Shown here piece after piece: positions 42,179-52,354 of a DNA stretch of 64,000 nucleotides; position 1 is the first letter of the stretch, and each line of letters opens with the position of its first letter. A model generated the notes under the pieces. The model searched no databases. It worked only from the letters and a program-made list of their open reading frames with translations, and was not told the DNA's origin. The translations under genes were made by a program, and so were the position numbers. This DNA comes from Vibrio tarriae (GTDB taxonomy: Bacteria; Pseudomonadota; Gammaproteobacteria; Enterobacterales; Vibrionaceae): the NCBI RefSeq assembly GCF_002216685.1, contig NZ_CP022353.1:1612001-1676000 (forward strand), in the 5' to 3' direction.

Positions 42179-42211
42179 CTGTCAACAACAAGAAAATCAC
42201 AAGGTTTACAT
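42179..42211. promoter_or_regulatory. BirA (biotin repressor) operator
   Basis: CTGTCAACA (42179-42187), 15-base spacer, GGTTTACAT (42203-42211). This fits the gammaproteobacterial BirA consensus TTGTAAACC-N15-GGTTTACAA with an almost perfect right half and a weaker left half. It lies between divergent bioA and bioB, the classical bio operator position. Confidence 0.8.
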
Positions 42212-42244
42212 GTGATTACTAATTAATCTTTTATTAATTTTGGA

Positions 42245-43531
42245 ATGATGATGGATTTAGCCTTCGACCGTTGCCATATCTGGCATCCCTACACCTCTAC
42301 TCTAACACCTCTGACCTGTTATCCGGTAAGCCGAGCCGATGGCGTAATGATCACGCTTGAGGATGGACGCAGCTTAGTTGACGGCATGTCCTCTTGGTGG
42401 GCGGCGATCCACGGTTATAATCACCCCACACTCAACCAAGCGGCGCACCAGCAGATTGAGCGGATGTCACACATCATGTTTGGTGGGTTAACTCATCAAC
42501 CCGCGATTGAGCTTTGCAAAAAGCTGCTCAAACTCGCGCCCAACAATTTACAGCAAGTGTTTCTCGCCGATTCAGGTTCGGTCGCCGTAGAAGTGAGCCT
42601 GAAAATGGCGTTGCAGTATTGGCACAGTAAAGGTCAGCCGAGAGCAAAGTTTCTCACCCTACGTCACGGCTATCACGGCGATACCTTCGCCGCAATGTCA
42701 GTGACCGATCCGGATAACTCCATGCACAGCCTGTACAAGGGTTTTCTGCCCGAGCATATTTTCTCTAACTCGCCAGAAGGTGGATTTTTTGATGCATGGG
42801 ATGATCGTGATATTGCCGATTTTCGTGACAAACTTGCTGAACACCACCACCAGATTGCCGCCGTAATTCTTGAGCCTATCGTGCAAGGCGCTGGGGGTAT
42901 GCGCATCTATCACCCTGAGTTTTTACGCCAAGTGCGCGCTTTGTGTGATGAATTTGGTGTGCTGCTGATTTTGGATGAGATTGCGACCGGCTTTGGCCGC
43001 ACAGGCAAACTCTTTGCCTGTGAACATGCGGGAATTCAACCGGATATTCTCTGTGTGGGCAAGGCACTCACTGGCGGATACATGACGCTATCCGCTACCC
43101 TCACTACCCAACAAGTGGCCGATACCGTCTGCGCAGGAGAAGCGGGTTGTTTTATGCATGGCCCTACTTTTATGGGCAATCCGCTGGCTTGCGCGGTGGC
43201 GAGTGCGAGTTTATCGCTGATTGAGCAAGGCGATTGGCAACAGCAAGTCGCGAACATTGAAGCGTTTTTTGCCGAACATCTACCTAAACTCAATAATTTT
43301 CCACTGGTGAAACAGACTCGTTGGCTAGGTGCGATTGGGGTGGTGGAGACACATTTTCCGGTCAATATGGAGGTGATTCAGGCTCTCTTTGTAGAGTATG
43401 GTGTTTGGATCCGCCCCTTTGGTCGGTTGATTTACCTAATGCCACCCTATATTAGTCAACCTGAACATCTGCAAAAACTGGTGGATGCCATTGCAGCCGC
43501 GTTAAGCCAACCAGACTGCTTTAAACAATAG
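42245..43531 (+). CDS. bioA: adenosylmethionine-8-amino-7-oxononanoate aminotransferase BioA
   Basis: A 428-residue class III PLP aminotransferase using SAM as amino donor. Conserved blocks: WHPYTS at residues 12-18, DGMSSWWAAIHGYNHP near residue 47, LLILDEIATGFGRTGK near residue 240, and the PLP lysine in VGKALTGGYM. Three consecutive ATG codons (42245, 42248, 42251) leave the exact start open; there is only a weak TGGA ribosome site. Divergent from bioBFCD. Confidence 0.95.
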   Translation: MMMDLAFDRCHIWHPYTSTLTPLTCYPVSRADGVMITLEDGRSLVDGMSSWWAAIHGYNHPTLNQAAHQQIERMSHIMFGGLTHQPAIELCKKLLKLAPNNLQQVFLADSGSVAVEVSLKMALQYWHSKGQPRAKFLTLRHGYHGDTFAAMSVTDPDNSMHSLYKGFLPEHIFSNSPEGGFFDAWDDRDIADFRDKLAEHHHQIAAVILEPIVQGAGGMRIYHPEFLRQVRALCDEFGVLLILDEIATGFGRTGKLFACEHAGIQPDILCVGKALTGGYMTLSATLTTQQVADTVCAGEAGCFMHGPTFMGNPLACAVASASLSLIEQGDWQQQVANIEAFFAEHLPKLNNFPLVKQTRWLGAIGVVETHFPVNMEVIQALFVEYGVWIRPFGRLIYLMPPYISQPEHLQKLVDAIAAALSQPDCFKQ

Positions 43532-43561
43532 ACAATACGCTGCGCAACAAACGGCAAGCAT

Positions 43562-43590
43562 AAAAAAGCCGACATCACGTCGGCTTTTTT
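43562..43590. terminator. bidirectional terminator, bioA / serS
   Basis: Perfect 12-pair stem AAAAAAGCCGAC/GTCGGCTTTTTT (43562-43573, 43579-43590), loop ATCAC, between convergent genes. Confidence 0.93.
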
Positions 43591-43638
43591 CATTCTTATG
43601 TGCTTTGGGCGCTGATTTTCCCTTGATGGGAAACAGGA

Positions 43639-44961
<1,323 letters not shown>

Positions 44962-45049
44962 TTAAGAGTTGCGAGAAAGCGCGTGTGCTTCCTTTTTAGC
45001 CAAAGCCACGCGTATTGAAATTTACCCTGCCAAAGATAACCAAAAGGCA

Positions 45050-46399
45050 CTACTTTTCATAGCGCTTTTGTGGGCTTTTTGCGTTCAAATCCGCCAGATA
45101 CGCTAACTTTTCAGCAATCTTAGTTTCTAGCCCGCGTTGAGTAGGCTGATAGTAGCGAGTTCCACTCATTTCTGGTGGGAAGTAGCACTCCCCTGCAGCA
45201 TAAGCGCCCGGTTCATCATGGGCGTAACGGTATTCCTCGCCATAACCGAGATCTTTCATCAATCGCGTTGGGGCATTACGCAGATGCGGCGGCACTTCAA
45301 ACTCAGGCAGATTATGCGCATCCGACAGCGCTTGTTTCCACGCGGTGTACACCGCATTGCTTTTCGGCGCGCACGCCAAATAGACAATCGCTTGAGCAAT
45401 CGCGCGCTCGCCTTCTGCAGGCCCCACACGGGTAAAGCAATCCCAAGCAGAAAGCGCCACTTGCATGCCCCGCGGGTCGGCATTACCAACATCTTCAGAG
45501 GCAATCGCGAGCAGACGGCGCGCGATATACAAAGGGTCACAGCCTGCGGAAATCATCCGCGCCGCCCAGTACAGCGCTGCATCGGGATCGGAGCCTCGAA
45601 TCGATTTGTGTACAGCGGAAATCAGGTCATACCAAATATCGCCCTTGTTATCAAAGCGCGACACCTTTTCACCAGCGACTTCGGCCAATAAAGGCAGATC
45701 AATCTGCTTGCGTCCCTGATCATCTTCGCGAGCCATATCGTACAGCAGTTCAAGATAGTTGAGCGACATGCGCGCATCGCCATTGACCAGTTCGGCTAGG
45801 CGATCCAACACGTTATCAGCAAATACCGCCGCCACTTTGCCAAGCCCGCGTTCAGTATCCGCAATCGCTTGATGCAAAGCTTGCAGAATTTCTTGTTGAT
45901 TGAGCGAGGTAAGCTTATAAACCCGCGCGCGGGAAAGCAGCGCGTTATTAAGCTCAAAAGAAGGGTTTTCCGTGGTTGCGCCAATAAAAGTGACCGTACC
46001 ATCTTCAATATGCGGCAAAAATGCATCTTGCTGCGATTTATTAAAACGATGGACTTCGTCGACAAACAAAATGGTGCGGCGACCACTGAGTTTGTTCTCA
46101 CGCGCTTTTTCGATCGCGGCACGGATCTCTTTGACTCCAGACGTCACTGCCGATACGCGTTCCACTTCCGCATTCGCGTAGTTGGCTGCCACTTCGGCTA
46201 AAGTGGTTTTTCCGGTGCCCGGAGGCCCCCAAAGAATCATCGAGTGAATATGCCCCGCTTCTAATGCGCGGCGCAGCGGTTTTCCCGGCCCTAAGATGTG
46301 TTGCTGACCAATATACTGCTCCACGGTTTGCGGACGCATACGGGCAGCTAACGGACGAAAATCTTCGTCGCCGGAAAAATCTAAGCTGTAATTACTCAC
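45050..46399 (-). CDS. rarA: replication-associated recombination protein RarA (MgsA)
   Basis: A 449-residue AAA+ ATPase related to clamp loaders and acting at stalled replication forks. Walker [13 protein letters not shown] near residue 56, Walker [20 protein letters not shown] near residue 110, and the RarA-type tetramerisation region [20 protein letters not shown]. It follows lolA by 24 bases, the same lolA-rarA-serS order as in E. coli. Confidence 0.95.
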   Translation of the reverse strand: MSNYSLDFSGDEDFRPLAARMRPQTVEQYIGQQHILGPGKPLRRALEAGHIHSMILWGPPGTGKTTLAEVAANYANAEVERVSAVTSGVKEIRAAIEKARENKLSGRRTILFVDEVHRFNKSQQDAFLPHIEDGTVTFIGATTENPSFELNNALLSRARVYKLTSLNQQEILQALHQAIADTERGLGKVAAVFADNVLDRLAELVNGDARMSLNYLELLYDMAREDDQGRKQIDLPLLAEVAGEKVSRFDNKGDIWYDLISAVHKSIRGSDPDAALYWAARMISAGCDPLYIARRLLAIASEDVGNADPRGMQVALSAWDCFTRVGPAEGERAIAQAIVYLACAPKSNAVYTAWKQALSDAHNLPEFEVPPHLRNAPTRLMKDLGYGEEYRYAHDEPGAYAAGECYFPPEMSGTRYYQPTQRGLETKIAEKLAYLADLNAKSPQKRYEK

Positions 46400-46423
46400 T
46401 CGACTCGCTTCCTTGGTGCTGAT

Positions 46424-47020
46424 TTAGTTACGCTGATCGTCAACTTCCACGCCTTTCGGCACTTTGTAGTTAAATACGCTAGCGTTTGGTTTCTGCTGTT
46501 TCACCTTACTAAAGGTAAATTCGCTCTGCTGACCATCTTGCTCAATCACTTTAAAACCTTGCACCACCCCTTTCTCACTGATGGTGATTTGGAAACGGCC
46601 TTGGTTTGAATCCAGCGCAGTAGGCGTCAGGGTAAATACATCACCCTTTTCTTCCACATGATAGGTATCCCAATCGCTGGCTTTATTACGAGTCAGCAGC
46701 ACAAAAGGCGTCTGCTCTAAAGCTTCTTCGGCGCGGTACAAGGTGACCTGCTCCACGAAAGGATCGAAATGCCATAAAGTTGTACCGTCAGAGACCAGTA
46801 AGTTTTCATCCGGCGTTTCGGTTTCCCAACGAAATAGGCTCGGACGAGCAATATCCACCTTACCATTTCCGGTCAGGATCACTTTTCCCTCTGGGCTTAA
46901 TACTTGCTGATTAAAGGTCGCGCTGAAGCCTTCACTCATGGCTAAACGCTCACTTAAGGTATCTTTAGGGGCCGCAATGGCCGAGAAACTACAAAATAAC
47001 AGGGCTAACCATTTGTTCAT
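46424..47020 (-). CDS. lolA: outer-membrane lipoprotein carrier protein LolA
   Basis: A 198-residue periplasmic chaperone that carries lipoproteins from LolCDE to LolB. Signal peptide at residues 1-16 (cut after AIA), then [22 protein letters not shown], the region lining the hydrophobic cavity. Genes lolA-rarA-serS form a likely operon. Confidence 0.95.
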   Translation of the reverse strand: MNKWLALLFCSFSAIAAPKDTLSERLAMSEGFSATFNQQVLSPEGKVILTGNGKVDIARPSLFRWETETPDENLLVSDGTTLWHFDPFVEQVTLYRAEEALEQTPFVLLTRNKASDWDTYHVEEKGDVFTLTPTALDSNQGRFQITISEKGVVQGFKVIEQDGQQSEFTFSKVKQQKPNASVFNYKVPKGVEVDDQRN

Positions 47021-47115
47021 GCTGACTCTGCTCCAAGAAATTTAGCGATGAGGAAGATAATAAAGCAAAAGCCTAAGCGTTTGCCTTCTCTAACGTGTCA
47101 GTGATGTGTAATAAA

Positions 47116-47736
47116 CTATTGCCCACAACACTGTTTGAATTTTTTACCGCTGTCGCAAGGGCAAGCATCATTGCGGCCAATGCCTTTAAACGGATTCACA
47201 CTTTGTGCTTTAGCGCCGAGCATGGCTTCATCCGCCGCAAGCGCGACTTCATGCACCATGAAATTCAGTTGCTCGATCAAATCGGCGAGCGCTGGAACTT
47301 GTTCATAGCCCGCTTCGCGCATTTGCGCTTGGGTTTGCGCTTCATCAATCGCCAACATCAAGGTGGTCAATAATGCTTGCAGCATACGAATCGAGCCATC
47401 TGCAAATGCGCCTTGCTGCCACATGGGTTCTACCTGTGGCCATAATTGCATAAAGCCTTCCGCAAAATCTGCCAAACCTTGCTCACGCGAGGGTGCATGC
47501 TCGGCCAACAATGCCAACAAATCATAACCGTTGCCTTTAAGCTTCTGGTATTGCTGATGAATTTGCTCGGTCACCGGTTGTAATAGCGCTTGATGTTGCT
47601 CGACAAACAGCTCGGGGAGCCACTGCTCAGGATCGAGCGGACGAGTCGCAAAATTAGCAGCGAGCACCACACCTTCAATAAACAGATCCGACTCAGGGCA
47701 TTCAATCGCGCTGAGATCGATCAGGGAATAATTCAT
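47116..47736 (-). CDS. YecA/UPF0149-family protein with C-terminal SecC zinc motif
   Basis: A 206-residue protein: helical UPF0149 (YecA/YgfB-like) domain in residues about 1-180, and the SecC-type zinc-binding tail NDACPCDSGKKFKQCCG at 188-204. This tail in SecA binds SecB and ribosomes; YecA binds ribosomal protein. A role in co-translational protein handling is possible, inferred from the motif. Monocistronic, separated by about 95 bases from lolA with no clear terminator. Confidence 0.8.
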   Translation of the reverse strand: MNYSLIDLSAIECPESDLFIEGVVLAANFATRPLDPEQWLPELFVEQHQALLQPVTEQIHQQYQKLKGNGYDLLALLAEHAPSREQGLADFAEGFMQLWPQVEPMWQQGAFADGSIRMLQALLTTLMLAIDEAQTQAQMREAGYEQVPALADLIEQLNFMVHEVALAADEAMLGAKAQSVNPFKGIGRNDACPCDSGKKFKQCCGQ

Positions 47737-47901
47737 AGAAAACGCTTAATACAAGGAAAGTTGCGCCGCATTATATACTCAAAGCTAAAGAAGTGGCAGG
47801 TCGTCACACTGAACTTGAATCAGAAAGGATGGGTGACATTTATTGATGCTACTACTACAATCTCGCTCCCTTTTCTTCAGCGCTAGCCGGTATTCATCAC
47901 T

Positions 47902-48864
47902 ATGCGAGTTATTTTAGGCCCGATGGAGGGCGTGTTAGATCATTTGATGCGTGACATGCTCACGCAAATCAATGACTACGACTTCTGCGTCACCGAATTT
48001 GTGCGCGTAGTGAATCTGCTGCTGCCTGATCATGTGTTTTATCGCCTCTGTCCTGAATTACGACAGGGTTCTAAAACCCCGTCCGGTGTTCCAGTCAAGG
48101 TGCAACTGCTTGGGCAAGACCCACACTGGATGGCCGAAAACGCGATCCGCGCTGCTGAGCTTGGGGCTTATGGCATCGATCTTAATTTCGGTTGCCCTGC
48201 CAAAATGGTCAATCAAAGCAAAGGCGGCGCGGCTCTTTTGCAGCATCCCGAGCTAATTTATCAGGTAGTCAAAGCGTGTCGTGACGCGGTGCCTGCGCAC
48301 ATTCCTGTTTCGGCGAAAATCCGCTTAGGTTGGGAAGATCCGGAAGATTGTTTTGAGATTGTCGATGCCGTTGCGCAAGCTAAAGCCGATGAGCTCACTG
48401 TGCACGCGCGCACCAAAGCCGGAGGCTACAAGGCCAGCGAAATCAAATGGCATTACATTGACCAGATCCGCCAAAAATGCAGTATTCCATTGATTGCTAA
48501 TGGTGAAGTGTGGAATTACGCCGATGGTCAAGCTTGCATCCAAACCACAGGTGTCGATTCACTCATGGTGTGCCGCGGCGCGCTCAACGTGCCGAATTTA
48601 GGCAATGTGGTCAAACACAATCACGTCGCCATGCCTTGGCATGAAGTGGTGGATTTGCTACTGAGCTACACGCAATTTGAAGTGCGTGGTGACAAAGGCA
48701 AATACTACCCAAACCGTATTAAGCAGTGGTTTGCTTATCTGCGCCACGCATACCCTCAGGCTAATGATCTGTTTGGTGAATTACGTACTTTGACTCAAGT
48801 CGAGCCGATCGTTGATCAATTGCAGCGTTATAGCGATCAATTGCATCGCACCACCCTAGCTTAA
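47902..48864 (+). CDS. dusC: tRNA-dihydrouridine(16) synthase DusC
   Basis: A 320-residue FMN enzyme reducing U16 in tRNA. MRVILGPMEGVLDHLMRDML is the N-terminal signature of DusC rather than DusA/B, DLNFGCPAKMVNQSKGGAAL holds the catalytic Cys (C98), and NGEVWNYADG is the phosphate-binding region. The stop is only three bases from the stop of the convergent cdgK gene, with no terminator hairpin between them. Confidence 0.93.
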   Translation: MRVILGPMEGVLDHLMRDMLTQINDYDFCVTEFVRVVNLLLPDHVFYRLCPELRQGSKTPSGVPVKVQLLGQDPHWMAENAIRAAELGAYGIDLNFGCPAKMVNQSKGGAALLQHPELIYQVVKACRDAVPAHIPVSAKIRLGWEDPEDCFEIVDAVAQAKADELTVHARTKAGGYKASEIKWHYIDQIRQKCSIPLIANGEVWNYADGQACIQTTGVDSLMVCRGALNVPNLGNVVKHNHVAMPWHEVVDLLLSYTQFEVRGDKGKYYPNRIKQWFAYLRHAYPQANDLFGELRTLTQVEPIVDQLQRYSDQLHRTTLA

Positions 48865-48867
48865 TCA

Positions 48868-50340
48868 TCAATACACCAACTGACTTTTGCCGCTGGTCTT
48901 CGCGATATACAACTTCTCATCAGCGGCTTTAAACAAATCTTCAAAACTGCGCTCTGCTGTACTTTCAACCACCTCTATCCCACCCGATATGGTAAAGCCT
49001 GGTTCAATTATCAAAGGCGAATCGTGGCAAACGGCATCAAAAATGCGCTGCATAATTCTCGTAATCTGCTCTTTTTCTTTCGCCGTCACATAAACCACAA
49101 ACTCTTCGCCACCAAAGCGCGCCACGGCATCTGAGCTGCGGATATGGTTTTCAATCTGCTCACCAATGTAGCAGATCACTTTATCGCCTACATCATGGCC
49201 ATAGGTGTCATTGACTTGTTTGAAATCATCGATGTCCAACACGGCAATGGCTAAATATTGGCTGTGCCGTTTACCTTTCAGAAAGCTTTCCATACCTCGG
49301 CGATTAAGCAACCCTGTCATCGGATCGCGTGACGCAAGCTCGGCATAGTGTTGACGATCCCAACGGGTATTGAGATAAATCAGCCCCCCCGTCAAGAATA
49401 AGTAAACTAAAGCCACGACGAGCAAATTGCCTCTTTTGTGTTGCAAGAAACTGTATAGCTCAGCTTTGAAATCCAGTTGATAAAATATCACTTGATGGTA
49501 ATCAACGTAATTGCTGACTAATCGATAAGGTCGGTAAGCTTCAGTGGGAAGTGGCTGCTCTTCAAGGTCGATAATCCCAAAACCGGATGCTAAATGTGGC
49601 ATTCGCCCCAATAGCTCACGTATGCCAATATCGACTGCGACCAACCCTTGATAGTTCGATTGTAAATAGACGGGCAAAATCAAAGTTAATAACCACTCAT
49701 GCTCCTCTCTAATCACCGAACGATAAGGCCCATCCACCGCGATCATATTTGGTGCAGCAATCGCATGACTCCACAAAGGACTCTCTTCGATAAAATCTCT
49801 AATTTGCTGAAAAGTCACATTTGCACCTAACGTATCGGGCGATGAAATGATATAGCCGCTGGTATCCACATAGTGCACACCATAAATGTACTCATCCATG
49901 TCGTGCAAAAATGAAAGCATGGGAGCCATAGAAAGCCTGGTTTGTAAACTTGGATCGTGGCTTGGTTTGGTGTCACATAATGAGGCATCCCCAATCAACA
50001 TATAACTCAGATTTAATTTGGGTACGGCAAAATTGGAGCTAAAGCCTTGAGCAAGAACCAGCCCATCTATTGGTTTGATTTGACAAACATTATTGACCAC
50101 ACGAGCGGAGTGTTTGAACAATATATTCTCCGCGGGACGTTGATTATGCGTAAAAGTATAATCCAGTGCTGTCACCACTTTTTCTGCTCGAACAAGTTGC
50201 TGCTGCATATCCGCATATGCATCATCAATCTCTTGGTTAAGATCCTCCAGATATTGCTGAGAGAACGAAGCGACCAGCACAAAAACGACAAGCAGTGGCG
50301 CGCAGATAATCCAAGTTAAACTCATGCGCTGATTCATCAT
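48868..50340 (-). CDS. cdgK: membrane-bound diguanylate cyclase with dCACHE sensor and GGDEF domain
   Basis: A 490-residue inner-membrane signalling protein. One N-terminal membrane segment (about 9-27), a periplasmic double-Cache-like sensor (about 30-300), a second membrane segment (about 302-322), then the GGDEF domain (about 335-490). The active site is GGEEF (in ARFGGEEFVVYV) and the inhibitory site RSSD lies five residues before it, so the enzyme should make c-di-GMP with product feedback. Position and length match V. cholerae CdgK, a cyclase linked to biofilm control (from memory). Convergent with dusC. Confidence 0.85.
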   Translation of the reverse strand: MMNQRMSLTWIICAPLLVVFVLVASFSQQYLEDLNQEIDDAYADMQQQLVRAEKVVTALDYTFTHNQRPAENILFKHSARVVNNVCQIKPIDGLVLAQGFSSNFAVPKLNLSYMLIGDASLCDTKPSHDPSLQTRLSMAPMLSFLHDMDEYIYGVHYVDTSGYIISSPDTLGANVTFQQIRDFIEESPLWSHAIAAPNMIAVDGPYRSVIREEHEWLLTLILPVYLQSNYQGLVAVDIGIRELLGRMPHLASGFGIIDLEEQPLPTEAYRPYRLVSNYVDYHQVIFYQLDFKAELYSFLQHKRGNLLVVALVYLFLTGGLIYLNTRWDRQHYAELASRDPMTGLLNRRGMESFLKGKRHSQYLAIAVLDIDDFKQVNDTYGHDVGDKVICYIGEQIENHIRSSDAVARFGGEEFVVYVTAKEKEQITRIMQRIFDAVCHDSPLIIEPGFTISGGIEVVESTAERSFEDLFKAADEKLYIAKTSGKSQLVY

Positions 50341-50504
50341 TGCCTGCTAACCTCTAGAAATGAAAAACCCACCATAAACAGATAACGCTTATGATGGGTA
50401 AGGATATTGCGTTGCGACGATTATGCCCAAAAAACACTAAAAAGTGCTAGTGCTTGATGGTAATAACAAGCCCCGTTTTCACCGTTTTCGGTTAAAAAAA
50501 GCGA

Positions 50505-51299
50505 TCAACTCAGCAAAAGGCTGTCATCCGCCAACTCTTCTCCGCGTACTTTCGAGAACATCTCAAGCAGCTCCGGTACTCCCATGTTTGCCCGTTGTTC
50601 ACCCGTGACATCCAATACAATCTGACCTTGATGCAGCATGACGGTACGATCACCACAAGCCAGAGCATCTTTCATCGAGTGCGTCACCATCATCACCGTC
50701 AGATTGAATTCTTTAACGATTTTTTTCGTGAGATCGATGATGAATGCGGCCATGCGCGGGTCAAGTGCTGCGGTATGTTCATCGAGTAGCAAAAGTTTAC
50801 TTTCTGACAGTGTCGCCATTACCAAACTTACTGCTTGGCGCTGGCCGCCAGAGAGCAGACCAATATTGTCACCGAGGCGATCTTCTAACCCCAAACCGAG
50901 GATGCTGATACGTTCTTGAAACAACTTGCGGCGCTGATTGGAAAGCGCCAAGTTCCAGCCACGTTTCTTACCACGCATGTAGGCGAGTGCCATGTTCTCT
51001 TCAATCGTGAGTGCACCGCACGTTCCGGCTAACGGATCTTGAAACACACGCGCGCACAGATTCGCACGCTGATCCACACTCTGTTTAGTCACATCAATCT
51101 CATCAATTAACACCTGACCACCCACGATGGGAGTTTCACCTGTAACCGCGCCGAGTAGGGTCGATTTCCCAGCCCCATTAGAGCCGATCACAGTTAAAAA
51201 TTGGTGCTCCGGAACTTCTAGCGATACGCCGCGCAATGCGCGATTTTCCAAAATCGTGCCGGGGTTAAAGGTCACCTGAATATCTTGTAAACGGATCAT
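50505..51299 (-). CDS. ABC transporter ATP-binding protein (TrpZ-like)
   Basis: A 264-residue ABC ATPase. Walker A GSNGAGKSTLL near residue 40, signature LSGGQRQAVSL near residue 149 and Walker B KLLLLDEHTAALDPRMA near residue 170. The relatives (COG1101) pair with the permease and substrate protein of the COG4120/COG2984 type, some of which are tryptophan (TrpXYZ) or other amino-acid-type importers. It overlaps the permease stop by four bases. Substrate unknown. Confidence 0.85.
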   Translation of the reverse strand: MIRLQDIQVTFNPGTILENRALRGVSLEVPEHQFLTVIGSNGAGKSTLLGAVTGETPIVGGQVLIDEIDVTKQSVDQRANLCARVFQDPLAGTCGALTIEENMALAYMRGKKRGWNLALSNQRRKLFQERISILGLGLEDRLGDNIGLLSGGQRQAVSLVMATLSESKLLLLDEHTAALDPRMAAFIIDLTKKIVKEFNLTVMMVTHSMKDALACGDRTVMLHQGQIVLDVTGEQRANMGVPELLEMFSKVRGEELADDSLLLS

Positions 51300-52240
51300 G
51301 CTGCATCTCCTGACACGCTTCCCTGCTGAGAGACTTCAATCTTCTGAGCAGGTGCGTTACGCTTTTTTGATTTTAAATTCCTTTTAATCTTCGGCATGAT
51401 CAGAGCCAGAGCCACCAACACGGCAGTCACCAAGTTAAGGTCTGAAGCTTGTAAGCCAAACATGCCTGAACTAAGTGCGAAGGCAACGGCTAAGCGGTAC
51501 AGCACAGAACCGACAATCACCGCCACAACAGCGACCCAGATTTTGCGACCGGGGATCAGGGTTTGCCCTAAAATGACCGCAGCAAGCCCCACCACAATCG
51601 TACCAACACCAGAAGTGACATCCGCAAAGCTGTTGGTTTGCGCAAATAGAGCCCCTGCAAAACCGACAAATCCATTAGACAGAGCCAAACAGAAATACGT
51701 GTAAAACGCGGTGCTTGCCCCTTGGGCTGCCACCATACGAGCGTTGACGCCTGTGGCTCGCAACCCTAAACCGAAATCGCTGTTTAAGAGCCGAACCACT
51801 AACAACGCAGAGATCACAACCAATACACCCACCACCAGTGGACGGATTAACACTGGATCACCGAGGGTTTCAAACGGGGTCAAAATAGTATCTTCACCTA
51901 ATAAGGCCAGATTAGGACGTCCCATAATGCGGATATTGATGGAAAATGCAGCAATCATGGTCAAAATCGAGGCCAAGAGATGCAAGATACCACATCGCAC
52001 ACTGAGAAAAGCCGTGACCCAACCGGTAGCGGCGCCAGCAAGAATGGCCAAGCCTGTCGCCACCCATGGGTTAATTCCTGCCACAATCGCAGTAGCCGCC
52101 ACAGCAGCGCCCATTGGGAAACTGCCGTCGACGCTCAAATCAGGGAAATCCAGCACTCGGAAAGTTAAATACACGCCCAAAGCTACTAAGCCATACAACA
52201 AGCCAAGCTCCAAAGCGCCAAAAAAGGCAAAAGCAGACAT
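51296..52240 (-). CDS. ABC transporter permease (TrpY-like)
   Basis: A 314-residue integral membrane protein of the branched-chain amino acid/ribose permease superfamily (COG4120), about nine hydrophobic segments plus a basic Lys/Arg-rich C-terminal tail. I start at 52240 (MSAFAFFGALELGL) because AGGAG lies ten bases upstream; the frame is open 13 codons further up without a better start. It lies 114 bases after the substrate-binding gene, with a strong hairpin between them. Confidence 0.8.
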   Translation of the reverse strand: MSAFAFFGALELGLLYGLVALGVYLTFRVLDFPDLSVDGSFPMGAAVAATAIVAGINPWVATGLAILAGAATGWVTAFLSVRCGILHLLASILTMIAAFSINIRIMGRPNLALLGEDTILTPFETLGDPVLIRPLVVGVLVVISALLVVRLLNSDFGLGLRATGVNARMVAAQGASTAFYTYFCLALSNGFVGFAGALFAQTNSFADVTSGVGTIVVGLAAVILGQTLIPGRKIWVAVVAVIVGSVLYRLAVAFALSSGMFGLQASDLNLVTAVLVALALIMPKIKRNLKSKKRNAPAQKIEVSQQGSVSGDAA

Positions 52241-52300
52241 ACATACTCCTTTCTGCTTACAGAAGTTGAAATACCCCAACTCCTTGGGATATACGCTTCC

Positions 52301-52337
52301 GACGAGGGGCTAGCGCGTAAAGCGTTACCCCCTCGTC
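52301..52337 (-). terminator. intergenic hairpin between the substrate-binding and permease genes
   Basis: Perfect nine-base arms GACGAGGGG (52301-52309) and CCCCTCGTC (52329-52337) around an 19-base loop. No poly-T run follows, so it is more likely to lower or stabilise transcripts than to end them fully, favouring the abundant substrate-binding protein. Confidence 0.55.
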
Positions 52338-52354
52338 ATTTGGATAGAGCTTAC

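Noticed and set aside
50440..50500. possible terminator after the ABC transporter ATPase gene
   Set aside because: Only a three- to four-pair CCG-AAAA-CGG stem could be found; too weak to call although T-rich sequence follows.
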